Shown here piece after piece: positions 1 to 7,571 of a stretch of 19,102 nt of DNA; position 1 is the first letter of the stretch, and every line of letters begins with the position of its first letter. Below the pieces are notes generated by a model. It was not told the DNA's origin, ran no database searches, and saw only the letters and a program-made list of their open reading frames with translations. The stretch comes from an uncultured Clostridia bacterium. GTDB lineage: Bacteria > Bacillota > Clostridia > UBA1381. The stretch lies in the NCBI GenBank assembly GCA_934462945.1, contig CAKSJF010000045.1, positions 1-19,102 of the forward strand, written 5' to 3'. The position numbers were made by a program, and so were the translations under genes.

Positions 1-327
1 TTAAATGTCCATCCAAAAACTCAAATCATTTTAATGGGAGCTTATCTTCTGCGCGGTTCCGTTCCAGAAGAAAGCGCATGGGGGTTTGAGCGGTTTTATG
101 ACGAGGTTACAAAACGCGCGGAAATTGCAGAAAAATTAGCCCGGGAATATCAGCTTCCCTATATTGATCTGCAATCGGAATTTGACCGTCACATCACCGC
201 CAGTATGCCAGCGTCCCACTGGAGCGAGGATGGCGTTCATCCCACCCCGGCAGGACATGAGCTGATCAAGCGTGCATGGCTGGAATGCTTCCAACAGCTG
301 AAAGGAGAAAGCAAAGATGGCAGATAA
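1..327 (+). CDS. SGNH/GDSL-type hydrolase, 3' part only
   Basis: The reading frame is open from the first base, so the start lies upstream of the window and only about 108 C-terminal residues are present. The visible part ends with a typical SGNH block V, DGVHPTPAGH, in which Asp and His (spacing D-x-x-H) complete the catalytic triad. The block I GDS serine is outside the window. Members of the family hydrolyse acyl esters or acetyl groups on carbohydrates and lipids. The stop codon overlaps the start of the GH2 gene by 11 bp, so the two are almost certainly co-transcribed and perhaps translationally coupled. This suggests a carbohydrate esterase or deacetylase acting on the same glycan. The substrate cannot be read from this fragment. 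The family call is fairly sure; the function in the cassette is inferred. Confidence 0.8.
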   Translation, partial: LNVHPKTQIILMGAYLLRGSVPEESAWGFERFYDEVTKRAEIAEKLAREYQLPYIDLQSEFDRHITASMPASHWSEDGVHPTPAGHELIKRAWLECFQQLKGESKDGR

Positions 328-3136
328 ATTTGCAGAAATTACAAAAATCAAATCCACCAGAGACGAATTAAGAGAAGAACCGCAGCCGATTCCGTTTACA
401 GAACAGCTTTGCTCTCTGCAAGACAACGGAGCATTTCCAAAGCTGACACCGAAAATGTCAACCAAAGAACAGCTCGACAATGCACTTTCTAAACTGCGTA
501 ATCAGTATGCGCCTTTCTTAAGAAATCTTGCTCCTGCAATTCCATCTTATAATCAACGAATTGACATCACCTATTTTATGCGTGACGGCAAGGAGGTAAC
601 CATTCCGAATTACGGCGGTCCTTTAGGGTATGCGTTTACCGAATACACCACCGAGGTAGAAATCGGAGATTTTAACGGGAAAGCAGTTTATTTGCATTTT
701 GACGGTGCAGACTATATTGCCACTGTTTATCTAAACGGCGAGTGCGTGGGGATTCACGAAGGATTTTTCTCTCCGTTTGAGTTTGACGTGACGCGTGCGG
801 CAAAAGTCGGCAAAAATCAACTCCGTGTTGTTCTGCAAAATGACTATGCCTATATGGGCAGCAGTTTAACAGCAGACGAGGCAATTATCACCGAGGGCGA
901 CAAGCTGTATGCCGCAACCGGTCTTGGCTATGATGATCCGGAGGTCGGCTGGCATCACTGCCCTCCCGGCATGGGTATTTATGCGCCGGTCTGGATTGAA
1001 ATCCGGAACATGGTTCATCTGACCGATCTCTATATCCGTCCGCTCCCGGAATCAAGTGAAATTGAAGCATGGATTGAGGTGGAAAATGCTGATCACACCT
1101 ATCGTGATATTGAATTTGAACTTTCCCTCTTTGGTCAGAATTTAGAGTATACCGGCTTCGAAAAATTGAAATATGCGCCCCTGCTTGCCTTTGCCAAGGA
1201 GGGAGATACCGAAAAGCATGTGGTCAACCGATATGATAAGGATTGGGACGGCTCGGCTTTGCCTGCAAAATTCGGAAAGAACGTCTATAAAATCCGTCTG
1301 AAGATGGAAAACTTTAAGCTTTGGGAGCAGGAAACACCCTACCTGTATCAGCTCCAGGTAACATTATTGGAAAACGGTCTGGCACAGGATGCAAAAGCAC
1401 AGCAATTCGGCATGCGTACCTTTACCCAGGACACCGAAAGCAGTCCCAAGGGCATGTTCTATTTAAACGGAAAGAAAATCCGCCTCCGCGGTGCAAATAC
1501 GATGGGGTTTGAGCAGCAGGATGTAATGAACGGAAAATTGGATCAATTGATTGACGACATCCTCTTGGCAAAGCTCTGCAACATGAACTATTGGCGGCTG
1601 ACACAGCGCCCGGTGCAGGATGCTGTTTATGAGTACTGCGACAAATTAGGTCTTTTAACGCAAACCGATCTCCCCTTATTTGGCGTGATGCGGAGAAATA
1701 AGGTGCCGGAGGGTGTGCGGCAGTCGGAGGAGATGATCCGGATGGTTCGCAAGCACCCCTGCAATGTTGTTCTTACATATATTAATGAAGCATTGCCAAA
1801 CGGCTATGAAAATATCCACCGTCATTTGGAGCGTGACGAAATGGAATGTTTCTTCACCGCCTGCGACATGATGCTGAAAATCAGCTGTCCGGAATGTGTG
1901 ATTAAACACGTGGAGGGAGACTATGACCCGCCTGCCTTAGACAGCATGCCAGACAGCCATTGCTATAACCTTTGGTACAACAACCACGGTCTGGAATTTC
2001 GCAAGCTGCACAAGGGCTACTGGCAAAAGGTATTAAAGGGCTGGTACTACGGCTGCGGCGAATACGGAGCAGAGGGATTGGATTTTAAAGAGGTTATGGA
2101 AAATGATTATCCCAAGGACTGGATTAGAGAACCGTTCTCTCCGAAAAATATTGTAAAAGCGCAATCTGACGGAATGCAGCACTGGTTCTTTGACCGTCCG
2201 GACAGCATGGATGGTTGGATTTCTGCAACCCAGGAACACCAGGCATTTGCAACACGGTTTATGACCGAGGCTTTCAGGCGCGATCCGCGCATGGTTTCAA
2301 ATGCGATCCATCTCTTTATCGACGCATGGCCGTCCGGCTGGATGAAAACCATCATGGACTGCAAGCGGAATCCAAAGCCGGCATATTTTGCTTACCGGAA
2401 TGCATTAGAACCGGTTTTGGTGAGTCTTCGGAGCGACCGTTTTACCTACTATTCCGGCGAAACGGCGAAAATTGAGACTTATCTTTGCAATGACACAAAC
2501 AAGCCTGTTTCCGGAATGCTGCATTTCGGTTTATACGACGGAGAAACACTTTTACAGTCCGGCGAGACACCGGTAACCTGCGGCGACTGTACCGCAGAAT
2601 ATGCAGTCAGCGCATGCTTTTCTGTGCCTGACACGGCAGACCGTCAGAAATTTACTCTAAAAGCTGCACTGGTGGATTCTGAGGGCAGTGTGATTTCGGA
2701 CAACTGCTGGGAATTTGAGGCATTTGCAGATGTCACCGTGGAAGAAAATGACCGGATTGTATGGGTGACCGATTTAACCCCCGGAACACATACCGTTGCC
2801 GGAGAAACGATCACCGTGAAAAAATGCGACACGAGAAATTATGTTTCTGCACAAACCGGACACCCTGCCGTGGCAGAATTTCATCCGAACGATTTCCGGT
2901 TCTGGTACGACAAGGAAACGGATATGCTGAACATTATGACCGATCAGACCTTTGACGCACCGGGATTTTTGCCCATTCTCACCGCCTGGGATATTCCGGA
3001 CGGCAAGGATTGGTGCGAGCAATGCGTACTTGCAGAAAAGAAATATAAGGGAAAAACCTACCTGGTTTCTACAATTGATTTAAAATGCGAAAACCCGGTG
3101 GCAAAAAGACTTTTAAAAAATCTTTACAAGCTATAA
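317..3136 (+). CDS. Glycoside hydrolase family 2 protein (beta-galactosidase/beta-glucuronidase-like)
   Basis: This 939-residue protein has a GH2 layout. A jelly-roll sugar-binding domain spans about residues 100-235 and ends with GMGIYAPVWIEIR, the GH2 'GIYRPVWLE' signature. An immunoglobulin-like domain covers about 238-370. The TIM barrel covers about 375-690 and is followed by a beta-rich C-terminal region. The acid/base is probably Glu491 in YINEALPN, and the nucleophile probably Glu582 in GCGEYGAEG, comparable to SEYGA of beta-glucuronidases. I see no signal peptide, so it should be cytoplasmic. The first 80 residues form a charged helical stretch that is not part of the core GH2 fold. 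The start is ATG with AAAGGAG upstream, inside the end of the SGNH gene. Retaining hydrolysis of a beta-linked sugar is likely. The sugar could be galactose, glucuronate or mannose and cannot be decided by eye. Confidence 0.88.
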   Translation: MADKFAEITKIKSTRDELREEPQPIPFTEQLCSLQDNGAFPKLTPKMSTKEQLDNALSKLRNQYAPFLRNLAPAIPSYNQRIDITYFMRDGKEVTIPNYGGPLGYAFTEYTTEVEIGDFNGKAVYLHFDGADYIATVYLNGECVGIHEGFFSPFEFDVTRAAKVGKNQLRVVLQNDYAYMGSSLTADEAIITEGDKLYAATGLGYDDPEVGWHHCPPGMGIYAPVWIEIRNMVHLTDLYIRPLPESSEIEAWIEVENADHTYRDIEFELSLFGQNLEYTGFEKLKYAPLLAFAKEGDTEKHVVNRYDKDWDGSALPAKFGKNVYKIRLKMENFKLWEQETPYLYQLQVTLLENGLAQDAKAQQFGMRTFTQDTESSPKGMFYLNGKKIRLRGANTMGFEQQDVMNGKLDQLIDDILLAKLCNMNYWRLTQRPVQDAVYEYCDKLGLLTQTDLPLFGVMRRNKVPEGVRQSEEMIRMVRKHPCNVVLTYINEALPNGYENIHRHLERDEMECFFTACDMMLKISCPECVIKHVEGDYDPPALDSMPDSHCYNLWYNNHGLEFRKLHKGYWQKVLKGWYYGCGEYGAEGLDFKEVMENDYPKDWIREPFSPKNIVKAQSDGMQHWFFDRPDSMDGWISATQEHQAFATRFMTEAFRRDPRMVSNAIHLFIDAWPSGWMKTIMDCKRNPKPAYFAYRNALEPVLVSLRSDRFTYYSGETAKIETYLCNDTNKPVSGMLHFGLYDGETLLQSGETPVTCGDCTAEYAVSACFSVPDTADRQKFTLKAALVDSEGSVISDNCWEFEAFADVTVEENDRIVWVTDLTPGTHTVAGETITVKKCDTRNYVSAQTGHPAVAEFHPNDFRFWYDKETDMLNIMTDQTFDAPGFLPILTAWDIPDGKDWCEQCVLAEKKYKGKTYLVSTIDLKCENPVAKRLLKNLYKL

Positions 3137-3145
3137 GGAGAGCGT

Positions 3146-3946
3146 ATGGAGCGTTTGGAATTATATCAAAAAATACTGCTGCCGGATGCTGCTGTTATAA
3201 GACTTCTTGAAGTATGCAAGGACATCCCGCCTGCTGTTTTAGAAAAATTTACTGTTTCTCTATGCAGTCCGAAAAATTATGCACACGCAGAACAGGAATT
3301 AAAAACAGTCCTCTCCCCCGACCCGGACGGTTTTAAGATTTTATTTGTAATGTTAGAAAGCGCCTTGATTTCCCACAGGAAATATCAGCAGCTTGGCATT
3401 TCCGAGGAAATCTACATTGCCACCATGAAAGGTTTTACACGTGTTTTGCAGGAAAACCTCATTGCCTTTCATAAACTGACCTTTGACCGGTCCTGGTGGA
3501 TGGGACGGCTGCTATCCCTGGTTCTGTTCCGGATCGGGGAATTGGAATATGAGCTTTTCTCTGAAACCGGAACACCGATGATCTCGATTCATATCCCGTC
3601 TGACGCAAAGCTTGCACAGACAGATGAATCCATTGCAAAAAGCCGCAAGTTTTTGAAAGTCTTTTTCCCGGACTATGAAAACGCGCCGTACTTCTGCCAG
3701 TCCTGGCTGATGTCTCCGGCGATACCAAAGCTTTTGGACGGTCATTCCCGGTTGCTCGCATTTTGGAGAAAATTTGAGATTTCAGACTTTCAGCCAGAGG
3801 ATGAAAGCTATAAATGGTGGGTGTTTCACAGCTACAATATGAATCCTGAGGAATTTTCCGAAGAAACCAGTCTGCAAAGAGCAATCAAACGGTATGTTCT
3901 TGCCGGCGGAAAAATCGGAGAAGCAAAAGGAATTTTAAAAATTTAA
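3146..3946 (+). CDS. Acyltransferase-domain protein (NAT_N / GNAT_C-like, formerly DUF5596)
   Basis: A 266-residue protein that I recognise as the two-part family annotated as 'acyltransferase domain-containing protein'. A helical N-terminal half (about 1-115) is followed by a GNAT-like C-terminal half. Family-like motifs are FRIGELEYEL at 128-137, HIPSDAKL at 149-156 and CQSWLMSPAIPKLL at 184-197. It lies 9 bp behind the GH2 gene, has a GGAG ribosome binding site, and is followed by a terminator, so it is the last gene of the cassette. No signal peptide or membrane segment is visible. Such proteins are often found beside glycoside hydrolases in Clostridia, as far as I recall, but their reaction has not, to my knowledge, been established. 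Acyl transfer to or from a sugar fits the SGNH neighbour, but that is inference. Confidence 0.72.
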   Translation: MERLELYQKILLPDAAVIRLLEVCKDIPPAVLEKFTVSLCSPKNYAHAEQELKTVLSPDPDGFKILFVMLESALISHRKYQQLGISEEIYIATMKGFTRVLQENLIAFHKLTFDRSWWMGRLLSLVLFRIGELEYELFSETGTPMISIHIPSDAKLAQTDESIAKSRKFLKVFFPDYENAPYFCQSWLMSPAIPKLLDGHSRLLAFWRKFEISDFQPEDESYKWWVFHSYNMNPEEFSEETSLQRAIKRYVLAGGKIGEAKGILKI

Positions 3947-3947
3947 C

Positions 3948-3987
3948 CAAAAGGAACGCGGACAAATTTTGTTTCGCGTTCCTTTTG
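3948..3987 (+). terminator. Rho-independent terminator after the GH2 cassette
   Basis: A perfect 13-bp inverted repeat, CAAAAGGAACGCG (3948-3960) and CGCGTTCCTTTTG (3975-3987), with a 14-nt loop. It begins 2 bp after the acyltransferase stop. The T-rich right arm is CCTTTTG followed by TAT. It separates the cassette from glmS. Confidence 0.85.
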
Positions 3988-4077
3988 TATGCTTTCAGAA
4001 AAAAGTGCAGATACTAAGATCAATTCCATATCGTTTGAAAATATTGTCAATTTCTTGAATTTTTATGGTGAAATACA

Positions 4078-4139
4078 ACAAAAATGCGCTCGATAAAAAA
4101 AATATTTTATTTTTCTCTTGAAAAAAGCACAAAAATGCG
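4078..4139. repeat. 11-bp direct repeat ACAAAAATGCG around the glmS promoter
   Basis: ACAAAAATGCG occurs at 4078-4088 and again at 4129-4139, starts 51 bp apart, close to five helical turns. The second copy lies inside the spacer between the -35 and -10 boxes of the glmS promoter. The arrangement would suit a pair of operator sites, but no regulator is identified. Confidence 0.4.
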
Positions 4140-4146
4140 ATACAAT
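4118..4146 (+). promoter_or_regulatory. Sigma-A promoter of glmS
   Basis: TTGAAA (4118-4123), a 17-bp spacer, then TACAAT (4141-4146). Transcription would start near 4153, giving a leader of only about 38 nt that carries AGGAGG at 4177-4182. That is far too short for a glmS ribozyme. Confidence 0.82.
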
Positions 4147-4190
4147 ATACATATGTTTTATTTTAAGAGAGAATATAGGAGGTTTCGTAT

Positions 4191-6017
4191 ATGTGTGGAA
4201 TTGTAGGATATATCGGCGCACAGCAGGCAGCGCCGATTTTACTGGAGGGACTTTCCAAACTGGAATACCGCGGCTATGATTCAGCCGGAATTGCAGTTTA
4301 CGGAGAGAACGGAATTGAGGTTGCAAAGGCAAAAGGACGGCTAAAGGTGCTGTCCGACATGACAGACAGCGGAAAATCGGTAAAAGGAACGGTCGGAATC
4401 GGACATACACGCTGGGCAACGCACGGAGAACCGTCGGATGTCAATTCTCATCCGCACATTTCCGAATCCGGACGGTTTGCCGTGGTTCATAACGGTATTA
4501 TTGAAAATTACATCAGCCTGAAAAAGAAGCTTTTGGAGCGCGGTTATAAGTTTGTTTCCGAAACAGATACCGAGGTCATTGCGCATTTGTTCGAGTATTA
4601 CTATAACGGCGACCTGGTAGAAACCATGATTAAGGTAATTCACCGGGTGGAGGGTTCATACGCTTTGGGAATCCTCTGTGCAGATCATCCGGATGAATTT
4701 ATTGCAGTCCGCAAAGCAAGTCCGATGATTGTAGGCTTAGGAGAGGGCGAAAACTTTATCGCATCAGACGTCACTGCAATTCTCAAACACACCCGGAAGA
4801 TTCATTATTTGGAAGATAATGAAATCGTGCTGCTTTCTGCTGATTCCGTAAAAATCTACAACACCGACCGTGAGGAGATTCAAAAGGAAGTGTTCACAGT
4901 TGACTGGGATGTTTCCGCAGCAGAAAAGGGCGGCTATGAGCATTTCATGATGAAAGAGATTGAGGAGCAGCCAAAGGCGCTCCGTGATACCATCAGTCCG
5001 CGTATTAAGGACGGAAAAGTGGTGTTAGATCAGTTCAGTATGACAGATGATCAGCTCCGGAATCTTCATAAAATTTATATTGTTGCCTGCGGAAGCGCTT
5101 ATCATGTCGGCGTGGTTGGAAAATATGTGATCGAAAAGCTCTGCCGGATTCCGGTGGAGGTAGAGGTTGCATCTGAATTCCGTTATCACGATCCGATTAT
5201 TGACGAGCATTCCTTAACGATCGTAATCAGTCAGTCGGGCGAGACTGCCGACACTATGGCGGCATTAAAAGAGGCAAAGAAGAAAGGCTCAAGAATTTTG
5301 TCGATTGTAAACGTTGTCGGAAGTTCGATTGCAAACGCGTCGGATGATGTGATTTACACCTGGGCAGGTCCGGAAATTGCCGTTGCAACTACCAAAGCAT
5401 ATAGCACACAGCTTGCCGTTATTTATCTGATTGCACTATATTTTGCAGATCGTCTTGACAGAATCAGCGAAAAGGAGTACAATACCATATTGAGTGAGAT
5501 AGAAACCCTCCCCCAAAAGGTATCGGAAATTTTAGCAGACAAGGAAAACGTGCAGTATTTAGCGTCAAAGTTCTTCCACTGCAAGAGTATTTTCTTTATC
5601 GGAAGAAATCTGGATTATGCGGTTGCTTTAGAAGGCTCGCTGAAACTGAAAGAGATTTCGTATATTCATTCAGAGGCATATGCAGCAGGTGAATTAAAGC
5701 ACGGAACCATCTCCCTGATTGAGGACGGAACTCTGGTGGTTGCCCTGGCAACCGGCAGGGAGCTTTATGAGAAAACCATCAGCAATGTTAAGGAAGTAAA
5801 GGCAAGAGGCGCTGTTGTGATGGGCGTTACAACCACCGATCATGAACACACCGAGGATGTTTGCGACTATGTGGTGAAAATTCCGGTGACGCACCCGGTA
5901 TTGCTGCCGTCGCTGACGGTGATTCCGTTGCAATTATTCGGTTATTATGTTGCAAGCTTAAAGGGCTGCGACATCGACAAGCCGAGAAACCTCGCAAAGT
6001 CTGTAACAGTTGAATAA
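4191..6017 (+). CDS. glmS: Glutamine--fructose-6-phosphate aminotransferase (isomerizing)
   Basis: GlmS makes glucosamine-6-phosphate from fructose-6-phosphate and glutamine, the entry step to UDP-GlcNAc and peptidoglycan. The protein has 608 residues, the normal length. It begins MCGIVGYIG, placing the Ntn nucleophile Cys at position 2 after Met removal. The glutamine amidotransferase half includes HTRWATHG at 72-79. Two SIS sugar-isomerase domains follow at about 290-420 (SQSGETADT near 347-355) and 460-598 (EISYIHSEAYAAGELKHG at 488-505). The synthase residues Glu488, His504 and Lys603 fall at the same numbers as in the E. coli enzyme, as I recall it. The C-terminus KPRNLAKSVTVE is canonical. 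It is monocistronic, with its own promoter, AGGAGG ribosome binding site and terminator. No part looks altered. Confidence 0.98.
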   Translation: MCGIVGYIGAQQAAPILLEGLSKLEYRGYDSAGIAVYGENGIEVAKAKGRLKVLSDMTDSGKSVKGTVGIGHTRWATHGEPSDVNSHPHISESGRFAVVHNGIIENYISLKKKLLERGYKFVSETDTEVIAHLFEYYYNGDLVETMIKVIHRVEGSYALGILCADHPDEFIAVRKASPMIVGLGEGENFIASDVTAILKHTRKIHYLEDNEIVLLSADSVKIYNTDREEIQKEVFTVDWDVSAAEKGGYEHFMMKEIEEQPKALRDTISPRIKDGKVVLDQFSMTDDQLRNLHKIYIVACGSAYHVGVVGKYVIEKLCRIPVEVEVASEFRYHDPIIDEHSLTIVISQSGETADTMAALKEAKKKGSRILSIVNVVGSSIANASDDVIYTWAGPEIAVATTKAYSTQLAVIYLIALYFADRLDRISEKEYNTILSEIETLPQKVSEILADKENVQYLASKFFHCKSIFFIGRNLDYAVALEGSLKLKEISYIHSEAYAAGELKHGTISLIEDGTLVVALATGRELYEKTISNVKEVKARGAVVMGVTTTDHEHTEDVCDYVVKIPVTHPVLLPSLTVIPLQLFGYYVASLKGCDIDKPRNLAKSVTVE

Positions 6018-6023
6018 TTTGGG

Positions 6024-6063
6024 GCTGCGGTAGATTATTTCGTGAATTTACCGCAGCTTTTTT
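6024..6063 (+). terminator. Rho-independent terminator of glmS
   Basis: Arms 6024-6036 (GCTGCGGTAGATT) and 6045-6057 (AATTTACCGCAGC) form a 13-bp stem with one G-U pair and an 8-nt loop, followed by TTTTTT at 6058-6063. The yhbY ribosome binding site comes only about 10 bp later, so some read-through into the yhbY operon is likely unless its promoter lies within this stretch. Confidence 0.9.
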
Positions 6064-6086
6064 GCGGTTTTTAAAGGAGAGTCAGA

Positions 6087-6395
6087 ATGATAACGAGTAA
6101 ACAGAGAGCATTCTTAAGAAAGCAGGCAAACGGATTAGAGCCGATTTTTCAGATCGGAAAAGGCGGTATTACCGAGGAATTAATTTCCCAGCTTTCCAAT
6201 GCCTTAGAGGCAAGAGAGCTAATCAAGGTACATGTGCTGGAAACTGCCATGCTGGATATTAAAGAAGCCTGTAACGGAATTGCAGAAAAGCTGGATGCTG
6301 AACCGATTCAGGCGATCGGCTCAAAATTTGTGCTGTACCGCCAGGCATCCAAAGAAAAAAACCGGAAAATAGAGCTTCCAAAAAAATCGAGGTGA
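6087..6395 (+). CDS. yhbY: YhbY-family (CRS1/YhbY, CRM domain) RNA-binding protein
   Basis: A 102-residue protein with a single CRM domain. The N-terminus ITSKQRAFLRKQANGL is typical, and the RNA-binding GxxG loop is IGKGGI (GKGG at 24-27). The family associates with pre-50S ribosomal particles, so a role in ribosome assembly is expected; it is called YqeI in Bacillus. The C-terminus is a short basic tail, usual for the group. The start is ATG behind AAAGGAGA (6073-6080). It leads an operon with the nadD-yqeK gene, whose ribosome binding site overlaps the yhbY stop codon. This matches the yqeI-nadD-yqeK order of Firmicutes. No clear promoter is seen between the glmS terminator and this gene. 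Confidence 0.92.
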   Translation: MITSKQRAFLRKQANGLEPIFQIGKGGITEELISQLSNALEARELIKVHVLETAMLDIKEACNGIAEKLDAEPIQAIGSKFVLYRQASKEKNRKIELPKKSR

Positions 6396-6401
6396 TCCGC
6401 T

Positions 6402-7556
6402 TTGGGAAAGCTTGGTCTTATGGGCGGAACGTTTGATCCGATCCATAACGCACATTTAGAAATGGCAGAGGCGGCAAAGAAGCAGTTTTCTTTAGACCGG
6501 ATTCTTTTTATGACGGGCGGTAATCCGCCGCATAAAAAAACACAGACAGACGCAAAAATCCGCCATCACATGGTAAAGCTTGCACTTGCCGGGCGCAGGG
6601 ATTTCATCCCATGCGCGGACGAGGTAGAATCCATTGCGCCGTCCTACACCTCGGTAACGCTTGAAAGGCTGAACCGGCAGTACCCGGAAGATACAATCTA
6701 TTTCATCATCGGCGGTGATTCGCTCCGCGATTTTTTCACCTGGCACGAGCCGGAGGAAATTCTTCGCCGCTGCGTGCTTTTGGTATATCCTCGCTCCGGC
6801 TATCCAACCCAGGCTGACCTGGATGCTTTCTGCCGCAGACATCAGGCGAGGGCAAGCATTTTAAGGCTTTCGGAGGCTGTTATTTCCTCCACTGAGATCC
6901 GTCAGAAGCTTGCAGCCGGAGAACCGACAGAAAAATTCCTGCCGCCGCCTGTCTGGGAATACATCCGCCGCGTCCGGTTATATCAAACACCGCCGGAGCA
7001 TCCGGAAGAAAAGCTGAAACAGGACTTAAAGCATGATCGCTTTCTGCATAGTCTGGGAGTACGCGATACAGCGGTAAAAATGGCGCGTCTCTTTGGCGCT
7101 GACGAGGAAAAGGCATGGCTTGCCGGACTTCTGCACGACTGTGCAAAAAATATTCCGGAGCGGGAAATGCGCAGCCTGTGTGAGGATTTGGAAGTACCGT
7201 TAGATGAAACTGAACAAAAAATGCCCGGACTGATCCACCCCAAGCTGGGCGCTGTTCTTGCGCAGATCTGGTACGGAGTTTATGATGAAGAAATTATAGA
7301 TGCCATCCGCTGGCACACCATTGGAAAGCCGGACATGGGAACACTTGCAAAAATAATTTTTGTGGCAGATATGGTAGAACCAAACCGTTCCTATCCGGAG
7401 GCAGAAGCGCTCCGGGCAATTGCCTTTTCAGATTTAGACGAAGCGGTTTATGCCTGTGTCCGCGCAACCGTTCTCTGGAACAAAAAACGAGGAAACATCA
7501 TTCATCCGAATGCCTATGCCATTCTGCATGCATACCATCCGGAGAAAAAAATATAA
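6402..7556 (+). CDS. nadD: Fused nicotinate-nucleotide adenylyltransferase (NadD) / YqeK HD-domain Ap4A hydrolase
   Basis: A single 384-residue protein joins two enzymes. Residues 1 to about 192 are NadD, which converts nicotinate mononucleotide and ATP to deamido-NAD. They carry GGTFDPIHNAHL at 8-19 and ISSTEIR at 161-167, both nucleotidyltransferase signatures. Residues about 203-384 are a YqeK-type HD domain, with metal ligands likely at His216, His245-Asp246 (LLHDCAK), His279, His305 (WHTIGKP) and Asp323 (ADMVEP). YqeK cleaves diadenosine tetraphosphate symmetrically. In Bacillus the two are separate adjacent genes. The start is TTG at 6402, 6 bp behind GAGGTGA (6389-6395), which overlaps the yhbY stop. 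No nearer ATG fits, since the next one lies within the conserved N-terminus. rsfS, often downstream, is absent; an antiporter follows after 15 bp. Confidence 0.93.
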   Translation: MGKLGLMGGTFDPIHNAHLEMAEAAKKQFSLDRILFMTGGNPPHKKTQTDAKIRHHMVKLALAGRRDFIPCADEVESIAPSYTSVTLERLNRQYPEDTIYFIIGGDSLRDFFTWHEPEEILRRCVLLVYPRSGYPTQADLDAFCRRHQARASILRLSEAVISSTEIRQKLAAGEPTEKFLPPPVWEYIRRVRLYQTPPEHPEEKLKQDLKHDRFLHSLGVRDTAVKMARLFGADEEKAWLAGLLHDCAKNIPEREMRSLCEDLEVPLDETEQKMPGLIHPKLGAVLAQIWYGVYDEEIIDAIRWHTIGKPDMGTLAKIIFVADMVEPNRSYPEAEALRAIAFSDLDEAVYACVRATVLWNKKRGNIIHPNAYAILHAYHPEKKI

Positions 7557-7571
7557 CAGGGAGAGAGAATC

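Noticed and set aside
3459..3884. 141-codon minus-strand frame inside the acyltransferase-like gene
   Set aside because: It is antisense to a well-supported gene, lacks a ribosome binding site and has low-complexity, Arg/Ser-rich translation typical of shadows.
6010..6038. Promoter for yhbY formed by TTGAAT and GATTAT
   Set aside because: Both boxes match only 4 of 6 positions and the site is embedded in the glmS terminator hairpin.
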